A stretch of DNA of 64,000 nt from contig JAJIZI010000020.1 of NCBI GenBank assembly GCA_021018995.1, positions 1 to 64,000 on the forward strand, written 5' to 3'. Below the pieces are notes generated by a model. The model ran no database searches. It saw only the letters and a list, made by a program, of their open reading frames with translations, and had not been told where the DNA came from. The stretch is from Chloranthus sessilifolius. Lineage: Eukaryota > Streptophyta > Magnoliopsida > Chloranthales > Chloranthaceae. Shown piece after piece: positions 30,891 through 41,040 of this stretch (positions within the stretch are counted from its first letter, which is position 1; every line of letters starts with the position of its first letter). The position numbers were made by a program, and so were the translations under genes.

Positions 30891-31499
30891 CTAGCCACTG
30901 CGGTACTTGGATACCATGAGAAACCCCGCATCATACTGCTTGATGACCTCGTCTTTGACTTTCAGCATCCATTGAATTGAGCGTCTCGACCGCAATGGCT
31001 TAACATTGGGATAGAGTGGAAACTCATGCTCAACCAGATCGGTATCCAAACCAGGCATGTCTTCATACGACCATGCGAAGACGTCTTGGTATGACCGATG
31101 GAAGTCTATCATGCCCTTCCTCTCCGCAGGGGACAGCGATGTTCCGATTTTGGTGATTCTAGGGACCTCTTTGGTGCCCAATTTGACATCCTCCGTCTCT
31201 TCGACTATCGGGTTAGGGCCATGCTCAAAATCGGCAAATTGTTTGAGGAGCTCATTGGGGAGCTCATTGGTTTGACCTTCCTCGTCTAGACTCGTGACTC
31301 CTACCTCTTCTTGTATTTCTACAGGAAAGGGGTCGGCTTCACGTGGGACGGGTATTACGACATCAACTTCAATCTTATTGGGAATTTTAAAGGACAATAT
31401 TTTTGGAATTGGTATTTTTTCTATCTTTATGGTCTTTTGCATTTTTTCGGAGGTCAGCCCCTAGCGAGGTGGATCTCTATATATACAAGGTAGAGTGGT
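30891..31499 (-). pseudogene. Tat-2 pre-RT linker (copy 1)
   Basis: Open from 31442: MQKTIKIEKIPIPKILSFKI, VVIPVPREADPFPVEIQEEV, LPNELLKQFADFEHGPNP, then TSLSPAERKGMIDFHRSYQD and FAWSYEDMPGLDTDLVEHEF, and MLKVKDEVIKQYDAGFL at the RT border. The WSYEDMPG block is the one also seen in Tat-1. In copy 1 a patch at 30970-31010 reads RSRRSIQWM where copy 2 reads KQKLRRLRPEWM. Confidence 0.8.
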
Positions 31500-32290
31500 C
31501 CAGAGGCTACCTTCACTTTTTACAGTTGTTTTTTTGGGAGTCGGTCTTTCATTTTCACGGTATTTGGCGGCTCAAGAGTTGGGGCAAGGATGCCCGATTA
31601 CTCACCATGAGGCTTACCCTTTACCTCTCTGATTGGGAGTGGCATCGGTAGGCTCTTATAGTTCCTCCCTCAACATATTTATAGAGGGATCCTCTGGGAC
31701 CCTATCCTCTATGGTTTGGATGGGCCCAGAGTGGCTGGCGCCGGAGCGATGGGTGGGCCGGGGAACTTCTTCCTCGAATAAGGAAAGGGCGACCAAGTTC
31801 ATTTCGAAGTCTGGGGGGATGATGTAGGGATTGGTGGGGTGGATTGAAGTAGGCTTATGTGGGCTTACCCTCGTCTCCCCATTTAGGTCAATTTTTACTA
31901 CCTCGGCGCTCAAAAAGGTTTCACGGATGTGGGGGCGACCATGAGGTACCTCTTCCAAGATGATTCCTCTGGCCTTGGCGACTGCTATGACTCTCATCTT
32001 TTCCTTGGCCTCTCTGACTTCCTCTTCTCTGGGCCAGTAGCCTAAGCCGAATTTAGTCTGTTGCCCCTTGGCCTTGACGGGGTCTCTTCTTCCTTGGAGG
32101 CGTGGGCCCAGCCCTTTCCCTTTTTGATGGCCCCATCTGTGGAGCATGAACACAGCTGCGTCCATTCCTCCTCCAGTTTTATCCGGGATCTTTTTAGTTG
32201 ATTCGAGGGAGACGGCTGAGAAGTCATACTCGAATCGGTGAAGGTCGGTGTCCTCTATTGTGTGCCGTATGTTCAGCACTTTTGGATTCT
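31500..32290 (-). pseudogene. Tat-2 G-patch region downstream of protease (copy 1)
   Basis: The 207-codon frame (32279-31656) begins MLNIRHTIEDTDLHRFEYDF. It contains GMDAAVFMLHRWGHQKGKGL with GPRLQGRRDP, a G-patch signature (M-L-x-x-x-G-x-x-x-G-x-G-L-G with a second Gly-rich part). Then comes an acidic/basic helix (REEEVREAKEKM) and RPHIRETFLSAEVVKIDLNG. G-patches bind RNA or RNA helicases; betaretroviral proteases carry one too. It follows the protease in frame order, as it would in a gag-pol polyprotein. The frame ends in TAA near 31656; the segment to 31500 is poorly coding. Confidence 0.75.
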
Positions 32291-32900
32291 CAATGTGCAG
32301 GGTGCTTCTTTCCTTGTCTTCTTTCCTCTCGCCGAAGATGGTAATAATTTTTCCTTCTGAGATGAATCAGAGCTTTTGCTACAAGGTAGATGGTATTGCT
32401 CTGAGCTTATGTATCCATGGGATTAGCAATGTATTGAAGACTTGATGTCCATCACCTGAAAGGGGGTAGTGAAGGTTTGTGACCCGAGGATCAGGTCGAG
32501 GTCTACTTCTCCTATGATTTCTCTTCTGGTGTTGTCGAATCCCCCGGCGCTTGATATGGATGGCCGGAAGGTGTCGGGGTTCGCCCCAATTTTGATTACC
32601 ATTCTTAGAGGGCATACATTCAATGCCGACACGTTGTCGATTAGGACCAACGGCACCACCAAGTTTCCTACTTCCACTATTATATTCAAGCGCTTAGAGT
32701 GGTCATTCCCCTCGATTGGTAGGTACGCATCGGTGAATGAGATGGCATTTGGGGCCAACACTTGCCCTATTATTTCTCCTACTTCATCTGGAGTTACGTG
32801 GGTGGAGACATGTGCGTCCTTGAGTGCTCCCATCAGGGCTTGGAAGTGGAGGGGGGACGTGATTAACAAATTCCAAACAGTGATATGTGCGGGTGTTCTC
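32291..32900 (-). pseudogene. Tat-2 retropepsin (copy 1)
   Basis: Open frame 32869-32423: MLITSPLHFQALMGALKDAH, the conserved pre-domain, then VEVGNLVVPLVLIDNVSALN with VCPLRM (active site), SSAGGFDNTRREIIGEVDLD, LILGSQTFTTPFQVMDI. Copy 1 breaks at 32430 before the LLGRPWIH motif, which copy 2 retains. The active site reads D-N-V-S where Tat proteases more often read D-N-G-S or D-T-G-S; both copies share the Val, so it predates the duplication. Confidence 0.8.
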
Positions 32901-33342
32901 TTGAGCTGTCTCTAATATATGTTCTCTGGCCATTTTTTCAAAGGGATTCCCTATAGCCTATTATTTCCTCTTCTCTTCTCCTCTAACGGCCCCTGATGCC
33001 TCCGGCTGTGTAGAAATCTGGCCTGATCGGGTAATAAATTCAACAGCCTCCTCTTAGTTGCACTTGGCATTCATGTCCGTCTATTCATAGCTTAGCAGCA
33101 CTTGATGCGGGTCATAGGCAGGTTTCGGGATAAGGAATGGAGTGCATGATAATTTTGGGGAGGATTGGGTTGGACACGCCAGTTTCTCGGGTCCTACAAG
33201 GTTGACTCAATAGAGGTGGACGATTGGGGGAATTAGCGAGGTTGAATTTGCAGTGGGGAGGGGGCTGTCTGGTGTGCACAGGCATGGTAAGACCAGTGGT
33301 GATTGGGAGCAGGTGATAAGGGGATTGGTTGAGGGGTTGCTT

Positions 33343-33914
33343 GCTTGGGTGGCGGTGGAGTTGGATTGGGGCCAAAATAACGAAGGGATGGCAGGAGTGT
33401 GACTAGGATGGAGGGATGGGGAGACATCTGAGGAGTGGGTGATAGGGATATGAAGGGTTTGTATATGGGGTGGCAGGGTGGGATGATACCGGATTCGTGG
33501 ATTACATATGGTAAATTAGGGGTAATGGAGTTGTGCATGGAGCGGGATGATTGGGACATGGCGGGGTAGTGGGTGGAATAGGGGGATATGAAGGGTTTGT
33601 GGCATGGTGGGATGATGATGGGTTGCCTGCTTGGGTGGCGGTGGAGTTGGATTGGGGCCAAAATAACGAAGGGATGGCAGGAGTGTGACTAGGATGGAGG
33701 GATGGGGAGACATCTGAGGAGCGGGGTGATAGGGATATGAAGGGTTTGTATATGGGGTGCCAGGGTGGGATGATGCCGGATTCGTCGATGACATATGGTA
33801 AATTAGGGGTAATGGAGTTGTGCATGGAGCGAGATGATTGGGACATGGCGGGGTAGTGGGTGGAATAGGGGGATATGAAGGGTTTGTGGCATGGTGGGAT
33901 GATGATGGGTTTGT
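33343..33914 (-). repeat. Two tandem 286-bp units in gag (copy 1)
   Basis: 'GCTTGGGTGGCGGTGGAGTT' occurs at 33343 and 33629, exactly 286 bp apart, and the whole interval repeats with few changes. The minus strand encodes Pro/His/Ser-rich units (MAPIQLHRHPSRQP..., MSPHPSILVTLLPSLRYFG). Shorter GTATGGGGTA-type repeats continue to about 34150. Copy 2 has the same pair at 51898-52470. Confidence 0.8.
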
Positions 33915-36415
33915 GGATGAAATGGGATAAATTGGGGATGATGGAGTTGTGCATGGAGCGGGGTGATTTGGGGGTGACAGAGGGGTGTATGGTATAAATT
34001 GGGTGGTGGGGTTTGAAGTTGTGTATGGAATGGGGTAACTTGGGGATGGCGGAGTAGTGTATTGGGTGGAGAGACTTGAGGGTGTGTATGGGGTAGGATA
34101 CGGGATGGCAGTTGTGTATGGTGGGATGATTTGGGTGTGACTGGAGGTGTATGGGGTAAATTAGGCGTGGATATGCATGATGATTGTATGGCCCGCTTGG
34201 ATTTGATAGGCGGGAGCAGGGGTGGAAAAATACTGCCCTAAATCTTAGGGCTCCTCTTGGTATGCCGGTGTGGGGAAATAATCGGCTAGATACAACGGCT
34301 CGATCACCCCAACAGATAGTTCATCTTCGTTCAACCTGGGGAGTGAAAATTCCTCCTGATTACTGATATAATTCGATGGGTCAAACTCTTCTTCTTCCTC
34401 CTCTATCCAATGTATGTTAGGCCTGGGGCCTCCTGGGTGTGGTGGTAGAGGGGCTTGATGGATATTCTGGTTCTGCCTGAGGAAGTGGCGGGGGAATGAT
34501 TTTTCCTTCCTCTATCAGATCTTGGACCGCGTGCTTTAACGGGAAGCACCGGTCCGTAGGGTGACCCGGTCCCTGGTGGAAATTGCAATGCAGATTTAGA
34601 TCATAGTTCCTCGATATGGGATGGGGTGGTGGTCGAGGCTAGAGCAGATTGACCAATCCTTTTTGTAGCAACACTGGCAACAAGACACTCAAGGATTGCC
34701 CCAACAGTGTGAACACTCGTTCGAATCGTGTTTTCATCTGTTCCTGGGTAAACGGGGCTCTTGGTCCGTTTCTTGGCCTTGATACTTACTCAAAATGGGC
34801 CAGGGGTGGTTGTGTAACCTGAAGCTGTATCGGGGGGGCATTGGTATTGGCCTAGGGGTAAATAATGTTCTGTACCTCTGTCCCTAGTCTTCTTTCAAGT
34901 CTTGGTTCGGCAGCTTTTCGAACCCCGATGGCCCCGTTGGCCACATTCCTTCCTAACCTGCCCTCTCTAATGGCGTCTTCGCAACGATTGGCATTTCGGA
35001 CCAGATCAACAAAACTAGACTGCTGCTGATATACTAAAAAATCTGCGATGACTGGGAGGGCTCCTTTGGTTATCAATTCAATTTGCTCATCATCGGGAAT
35101 CCGGTGAGTTACCTGAGCGGCCAATGCCCTCCACCTTCCCAACTAAGCACTGAATGTTTCATCATGTCTTTACTTTAAACGGGCCAAATCTGACTTCCTT
35201 GGCTCTATGTCCATGTTATAGACATATTGCTCTTGATATAAGCGTGTCAGATCTTTCCAATTTTTTATCATGGACAGTTCCAGGGATGTGAACCATCTCA
35301 GTGCTGGGCCCGTTAAACTCTTCTGGAACACTTTGATGAGGAGTCGTTCATCTCCGCCATACTGGCACATATCCCCACAGTAAGATTTTAATTGGGTGAT
35401 GGGGTTGCCAATGCAGTTATACTTATCAAATGATGGCATCTTGAATTTCTGTGGCAGGGGAACATCAGAGAACAGACATAGGTCTAAAAAGTCTATTGAA
35501 TATAGTTCTATTCCTCCCATCTTCATCAGTTGCTTCTGTATTCTGTCTATTTGTTCTTTCAACTATTCTGGTTCTTTTGAGGATGTAGTGGGGACTGCTT
35601 CCCCCTGATTTTGTTCAACTCTAGGTGTGATGATGGTGGGCCCAGGAGTCCCCACTGTTATGGATTTCATCCTCCTCATACTATTGGTCATGGTATTGGT
35701 GAGGGGCGAGTTCTGCTATTTGGACTTGGGGGTGAGGGGTTGGATGACCTGGTGGGGCCATATGGTTTGTAGGGGATGAGAAGGGATAAATGGGTGAGCG
35801 GTTTATGGGTAAGTGATGTGCTAAGTTGGGTGCACATTTTGGGGGTGATGGGGGTGTGGTTGAGGTGGCGGGATGTTGTGGGTTTGAGGAATGGGATGGA
35901 TTGGATTTCCCGTTGGAGGTGGGATGGGGGCGTAAGGGGTATAGGTGAATGAAGGGTACTGGTGGGGGGGTATGGGGTTAGTGAATGGGCCTTGATTAGC
36001 GTGGGTGGATGGGCCTTGGGTTTGAGGGATTTGGGTTTGATGGTTTTGGAAGGCTTGGATTGATGGGCCTTGGGCTTGGGTGTGGGGGTTAGTATGACTC
36101 TGGGTCAATGGGCCTTGTTGGGTTTGGGCTAATGGGTCATGAGAGGGTTGGGTTTGGATCTGAGCCTGATGGGCGTGGGTCCATGGGCCTTGGTCTTGGG
36201 CTTGATAGGTTTGGGTCCAAAGGCCCTGGGGGGCTTGGACTTGGGCCTGAGTCCAATCGGTTTGGGTTTAGGCTTGGGCCCATGGGTTTGAGGGTTTCGA
36301 GTCTGGGGTTGAGCCTGATGGGTTTGGGTCCATGGGCCCTGAGGATTCTTGACCTGGGCCTGGGTCTGATGGGCTTGGGCCCATGGGTTTTGAGGGTCTT
36401 GGGCCTGGGCCTGAT

Positions 36416-36451
36416 GGGCTTGGGCTTGGGCTTGGGCTTGGGCTTGGGCTT
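36416..36451 (+). repeat. (GGGCTT)6 microsatellite in gag (copy 1 only)
   Basis: Six GGGCTT units on the plus strand, coding for Ala-Gln dipeptides on the minus strand. Copy 2 has only two units at the matching place (about 54981-54992). Four G-triplets with 3-nt loops fit a G-quadruplex-forming pattern. Confidence 0.8.
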
Positions 36452-37828
36452 GACGGGCCTGGGCTTGGGCCCATGGCTCTAGAAGTGTTTGGGCTTGGGC
36501 CCATGGATTTGTATGGGTTTGGGTCTGGAATTGAGGTAGGGGATTTTGGGAGGTATGGACGATGGGTGGTTGGGCGTGGTTAAGAGGGAATGGGGTATGG
36601 AGGTTTTGGAGATTTGGATGCAGCGTTTGAGATGTAGGGTTCCGAGAAGCAGCCCACAGGGCGTACATCGTTCTCAGGTCCTCCATTGAGGGCATGGATT
36701 CAGGTGTGAGATTGGGGGGTGATGGCTCACTTAATGACGGAGGGGGTTGGGAGAAATTGGGCATGACTCGGGTAAATGGGGGGGTATGTTGGGATGTGGA
36801 TGGGCCAGGTGGTGGGAATGGTATGTGAGATGAGGTGGATGGGATGTGGGATGTGTTGTTGAATTCTAAGTGTGCATGATTTATTTGTATTTTGAAAACC
36901 GATTTACAAATGATGAATTATACTGAATTTGGAAGACTAAAAAGAATAAAGAAATATGAGCACAGAGAGAAGTAAATTAGCCTGCAAGATCAGGGCCAAT
37001 TGTAGCAAGTTTTAAATGTAAGGGAGTAAAAGATCGTCCACAGAGAATTTATTTAAAATGTAAGATAAACCTTCAGATCTGAGCTACCAGATTTGGCCTC
37101 ACGATCCTATCTATCTGGAGGTTGAATTTGTCACATTAACTAAATGATAAAAGTACAGATTAAGTTAAGTGATCCAGATCTGAGTTGGGGAGATTTTGAT
37201 GTAAATTAATAAGAATGGAGAAATAATATCTAACTTTGATTTGGTTCTTGAAACAAAATGAGAATAAATGTAGATCAAATGAGAGATGATCCAAACTTCA
37301 TCCTACAAACACGGATGCAAGAGGAAGTAATCTAACTCAAGGATTAGAGTTAAACTTATGGCTATGGTATGTCCACTTCAATGGCCTGAGACCATCCAAT
37401 AGTCTTTAATCTAAACCATCAATTGAGCAGAAATACCACTACAAATGCTGTGAAAGATTAGGTTACAAACACTAATTCCCACAGGGATAATGAATCAAGG
37501 GAAATTGCTTGAAAAATAGTAAATCTAAAGGAGTCTAGTGCAATAAGGAGATCACAGGGACCCCTCAACACGAATCCAATTGAGAACGTACGGTTCATAG
37601 CAACCATTTCAAATTCACCATTACAATTATAGAGCACAGCTTAAACAGCTCCCAGATTTCTAGTCTTGAATACAATTCTCACGTGAAGTACAGAGACATC
37701 TCACAGCTCTCAGTTACAAATAAAGGCTAGGCTATTACAGAAATTTCAGACATGCTATCAGAAATGGAAATGAGGGAATAGAAATGAAACTGAAAATCTG
37801 GATACCCAAATTGGGCAAATGGTTCATC

Positions 37829-37836
37829 TATTTATA
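37829..37836 (-). promoter_or_regulatory. TATA box of the Ath-2 LTR (copy 1)
   Basis: Minus strand CTATAAATAG. Copy 2 has it at 56397-56404. Four CCAAT elements lie just upstream in the minus sense. Confidence 0.65.
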
Positions 37837-37867
37837 GTTTCTCCCAGGTCTAGCTCAGATGTGTATC

Positions 37868-37976
37868 GACCAATCAGAAGTTCTTAGATCTGTATCAACC
37901 AATGGTAGTCGAGCACGAGGATCCAGATCTGTTTTGGCCAATCAGAATTGCTTGATTTGTTTCAGCCAATCAGATG
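37868..37976 (-). promoter_or_regulatory. Cluster of four inverted CCAAT boxes in the Ath-2 LTR
   Basis: CCAATCAG at 37870, CCAATGG at 37899, CCAATCAG at 37938 and 37965 on the plus strand, so inverted (ATTGG) relative to LTR transcription. They sit 35-140 bp upstream of the TATA box. Present again in copy 2 near 56438-56540, where the fourth reads TCAATCAG. Such clusters are classic NF-Y targets; binding here is inference. Confidence 0.55.
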
Positions 37977-38002
37977 ACAGAGGCATCAATTCTGTTATGT
38001 AA

Positions 38003-38297
38003 TTCGAAAATCTGTTAGAACTTCTCGAAGTTCCCGCCAATTGATTTCATCTTCGGGTGCTCACATGGGGTGGAATATACCTTTGATTCGTGCTCAAAAT
38101 CTTCTGGAATGTCCCTGGGTTTTTAAATGCATTGGGGTGCATGCAAAAGATTACTGAATTACCCTTTGTAGATGCTAGGAATCTCCAGAATACCATTTCG
38201 CATAGTTTAGGGAACTTTTCGCAAGGTACTGTGACTTCTGAAGCTCTTTTTGCAAAGTTCAGATTCTTTTCGAAATGTTCAGATTCTTTTCGAAAAG
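38003..38297 (-). repeat. TTCGAAAAG-type motif sites in the Ath-2 LTR (copy 1)
   Basis: TTCGAAAA at 38003, CTCGAAG at 38024, TTCGCAAGG at 38219, TTCGAAATG at 38269 and TTCGAAAAG at 38289. The last two lie in a 20-bp tandem repeat (CAGATTCTTTTCGAAATGTT). The same motif forms the 31-bp array upstream of the Ath-2 env-like ORF. Copy 2 has these sites at about 56573-56870. Confidence 0.65.
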
Positions 38298-38590
38298 TAC
38301 TCTGTAGTGCATTCTTACAAATTGCTCCACATCTCTTTTTTGGGTTGAGACCAGGTCTTTGCCTCTTCAGTTCAGGCATTTTCATAGCTAGTGAGGTTGT
38401 CCCTTCTCTTTCTTCCTTTGGATCAACATGGATTATCCTCTTTTTGGCACTTTTAGGCTGCTTTTATGGTTAAGCCTGTCTTTATTGTTAGCTGTAAGAC
38501 AAGCACTTAAAACACTTATTTAGTTCTCTCAAGGGTCTATCAAGGCCCAGGTTAAAGGGTGGAGAATGGTATTTTCTAGTTCTCAACACA

Positions 38591-40347
38591 CCCCCAAACC
38601 TAAGCTTTGCTAGTCCCTGAGCAAAGACAAAATTAAAAATAGAATAAAAAGCCACTTTTGTAGGGAACACGGTTGCATTTAGCATATGCAACAAGCCTTT
38701 TAAACCCCTAGGTGATCCCTAGTGGAGGAGTGAAGTCTCCTGAGGGTTTTCAGTGAAGGTACCCATAAACTTCTCCAATAAATCAGTTAATATCAATGCG
38801 CTGTTAAAGGCACTTTTATCCAGTCAGGTTACTCACACCTGCATTAGTCAAGCTGTAAAAAGATCTCCAGGAAAATATTAGTTTATAACTAAAATTCAGC
38901 TGTAATTCCTTTTACCATTTACTCAGTTGGTGTCAAAAAGATTTTAAAAGAAAAATTAATGAAAAGCTTGCCTTCTATTTGAAAATTCAGTTTTGATGTT
39001 ACCCCAAATAATTTGATTTCAAACTCAACTCTCACCAGGGTTTTCACTCATCATGCAAATATGAGGGTTGCACTATTTCATACAGTATGAAGAGAACAAT
39101 TCATCCTCAAATAGGATTGTAAGCAGGAGCATAGGCTTTGCTTTTTGTTTCTGAATTCATTGCTCTTTTCACCGTAGATTACACAAATCCTTATCTCCAT
39201 GTGACAGCTCAATCCATCATTGATCAGTAAGGACTTTGACTTGGGTGGTACTGTGGCTTATGAGTGAACTTTATCAAGAATAAAGAGGTGGAATGGAATT
39301 CAGAATTGAGAAGTCTGTCAAGGTAAGGAAGTGGTAGACACATCTTCTTTATTTCAGACACAATTTCATCTTCTTCTTTGAATTTTAGCCAAAGTGGCCA
39401 TCTTTTCTCTTTCTTTTCAAATTCCCAATGAAATGACTTTTTCGACTTTTTTTCTTTTCGAAGCAACATTCTTTGAGTGCAACATTTCTTTTGTTGATAC
39501 ATCATTGCCTTCAATTATTTTTCTTCTTCTTTTACCAATCTGTTACCCAACTCTCCTTTCTTCAGCATCCTTTCCTTTACCTTCTGAATTTTCAGAGTGA
39601 GGGTTAGGCTCAATGAGGTTGATTAGGTTACAAAGAAACCTTGGGTTTATAAGGCTCAACTGGTGTGTATCAAAGGCAGTTTCAAAAGGTGGGGCTCTTT
39701 TTTTTTTTTGAAGTTCAAACTGTCAAAAGGAGGCCTTACATCATGTCTTTAATATCATGATTGCTGTCAAGTTATTTCAATTTGAATATGTGTAACTTCT
39801 AGTGATAGTAAGCAGGTTCAAACAGTCCCTAGAGCAGAAAAAAAATTGCCAATTCATATCTCCAAAGAATACATTTCAAGCCCAAGTCTCACTGGGTGTA
39901 GTTTTCTATCAAATTCCTAAGGTATATCATCACTGTTTTCTCTCCTTTTAGGTTTACCAAAACATCAATTTTTATTTTAAAAATTTTCTGGCATTCCCTT
40001 CATGAAGGTATTGGGATTACACTAAAAATCAATTTTAAAAGTTTTAACTTCCTCATTTTTTAAGTGTGAAATCACTTTATTTTAAAAAATTCTACTATTT
40101 CAAAAATTCTACTGATGATCAGTTGCATTAATGTTAACTCACTTATTTGCATTTCTGCCACACCCCCAAACCTATGGTGAGCAGGGTCCGCACTGGTCCG
40201 AAGTGTATTAGCAAAGAAAAGATACAAGCAATCAGAAATCATAATGACAAGAAGAAAGAAAAGAAATGCACAATGTATGTACAATGTATTAACATAAAAC
40301 AAAAATTTTATATTATAGACTCATAAAATAGATATGTACAATGGATT
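38591..40347 (-). other. Ath-2 3' UTR with two polypurine tracts (copy 1)
   Basis: The tract at 38591-38603 (minus AGGTTTGGGG) abuts the LTR. A second near-identical tract (minus ATAGGTTTGGGGGTGTGG) lies at 40162-40180, about 1.6 kb upstream. Otherwise A/T-rich DNA with no conserved frame. Confidence 0.65.
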
Positions 40348-41040
40348 CTAATAGCTGGGGTCAAAGTCTGTATCATAAGTTGGTTGAATGGGATCAGAAC
40401 TGGAGTCACTGTCAGAGTCATAATTAGAATCAGTATTGGATTCTGAACTCGATTTGGCCTTCTCCTGGATTGTGGCTTGCAGCTTGGTGTATTCCTCAGC
40501 TGTGATCTTTTTGGTGAGGCCAATATACTTTTCAAGTCTAGTAGTCCTCAATTTTTCCTGTTCAAGTTGTGCTTGCAACATGGTCACCTTGTGCTGCTCA
40601 CTCCTAACCATCTGAAAAGTTTGACCCAGCAGGTCTTGCATCTTCTCTCTCTCAAATTTCATGAATATCTCCAATTTTCGAATCTTATTTTCATAAGGGG
40701 TTCGAATGTAAGCTTGCAAATCAGCTAACCCCTTGAGGACATCTCAACAGATATATGGATTCTTTTCCATAGCCTTTTTTAGAGAGGCAAATCTGGGAAT
40801 GGGAATGGAATGGTAGGGGACCAAAGGTATCCCAGATGTGGGAGTGGGAGAAGGGGGGTTCAGAAGAATGACCTCAGGGTCGGTCTGAGTGGCTTGAGCA
40901 GAAAAAATGAGGAGAGGTGAAGGGGACTCAATAAGAACTACCTCAGGTTCTGTTTGGGTAGCATGGGCAGTAGTGGTTAGGGTGGGGGGATCAACCAATA
41001 CTACCTCAGGTTTTGTTTGGGTAGCATGGTCATCAACAGC
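40348..41040 (-). pseudogene. Ath-2 env-like ORF, C-terminal part (copy 1)
   Basis: Begins at the duplication junction in the ATQTEPEV repeats, then a Pro-rich segment (PSPTPTSGIPLVPYHSIPIP). After a stop near 40745 comes a predicted coiled coil (IRKLEIFMKFEREKMQDLLG, VTMLQAQLEQEKLRTTRLEK), then a Ser/Asp-rich acidic tail (SDSDSSSDPIQPTYDTDFDP) ending with TAG at 40348. Upstream text is replaced by PMD-gene sequence because of the duplication. Copy 2 joins the complete ORF. Confidence 0.75.

Larger units (their letters stand above)
17014..36870 (-). mobile_element. Tat-2: Tat element with two antisense accessory genes
   Basis: Minus-strand order from 36870: gag, protease, G-patch, RT, RNase H, second RNase H, integrase, then a 7.4-kb region carrying two plus-strand genes, a 2-kb 3' UTR, the polypurine tract and the 3' LTR (18589-17014). 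Its gag 5' end is cut at 36870 by the Ath-2 LTR. The 5' LTR and primer site are outside the window. Part of it (from 22535) is present again at 41041-55420 through the tandem duplication. Antisense extra genes between pol and the 3' LTR are known for Tat elements. Confidence 0.85.
32901..36870 (-). pseudogene. Tat-2 gag (copy 1), 5' end cut by the Ath-2 LTR
   Basis: N-terminal Pro/Gln-rich part (36856-35821) with MPNFSQPPPSLSEPSPPN, MPSMEDLRTMYALWAASRNP and many WAQAQ/TQTHQAQ repeats. Gag core (35562-34852): PSFDKYNCIGNPITQLKSYC, SLTGPALRWFTSLELSMIKN, LYQEQYVYNMDIEPRKSDLA, two stops (TAA, TAG) near 35143-35170, then GRWRALAAQVTHRIPDDEQI and FVDLVRNANRCEDAIREGR. A zinc-knuckle variant CNFHQGPGHPTDRC (C-x2-H-x4-H-x4-C) lies near 34560. 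The C-terminal 1.5 kb is Pro/His-rich tandem repeat. The product would form the particle and bind RNA. Confidence 0.8.
36871..38590 (-). repeat. Ath-2 3' LTR (copy 1, about 1.7 kb)
   Basis: On the minus strand it starts TGTGTTGAGAACTAG at 38590, preceded by AGGTTTGGGG, and ends ATCATGCACA at 36871, where Tat-2 gag text begins. Copy 2 is 55421-57161. Internal text matches the Ath-1 and Ath-3 LTRs. It follows the 3' UTR and a polypurine tract, so it is the 3' LTR. Confidence 0.85.
22535..41040. repeat. Copy 1 of an 18.5-kb direct tandem duplication
   Basis: 22535 (GAGCCGTTCTTGGGGAGTC) equals 41041, and 41040 (CATGGTCATCAACAGC) equals 59596. The sequence is collinear and near-identical over long stretches; for example, 24980-25320 differs from 43440-43790 at a single base that I can see. 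The unit spans from the middle of the PMD gene through Tat-2 pol and gag, the Ath-2 LTR and 3' UTR, to the Ath-2 env-like ORF. The two breakpoints share the trinucleotide AGC. Confidence 0.9.

Noticed and set aside
36108-36583. Gly/Leu-rich plus-strand ORFs (MGLVGFGLMGHERVGF...)
   Set aside because: Antisense shadow of the repeat-rich gag N-terminus; no independent evidence. The same holds for 54694-55133.
38047-38473. Opposing ORFs within the Ath-2 LTR (MKMPELKRQRPGL..., MLKIFWNVPGFLN...)
   Set aside because: They lie in the LTR around and upstream of promoter elements, are not conserved between copies, and match no family.
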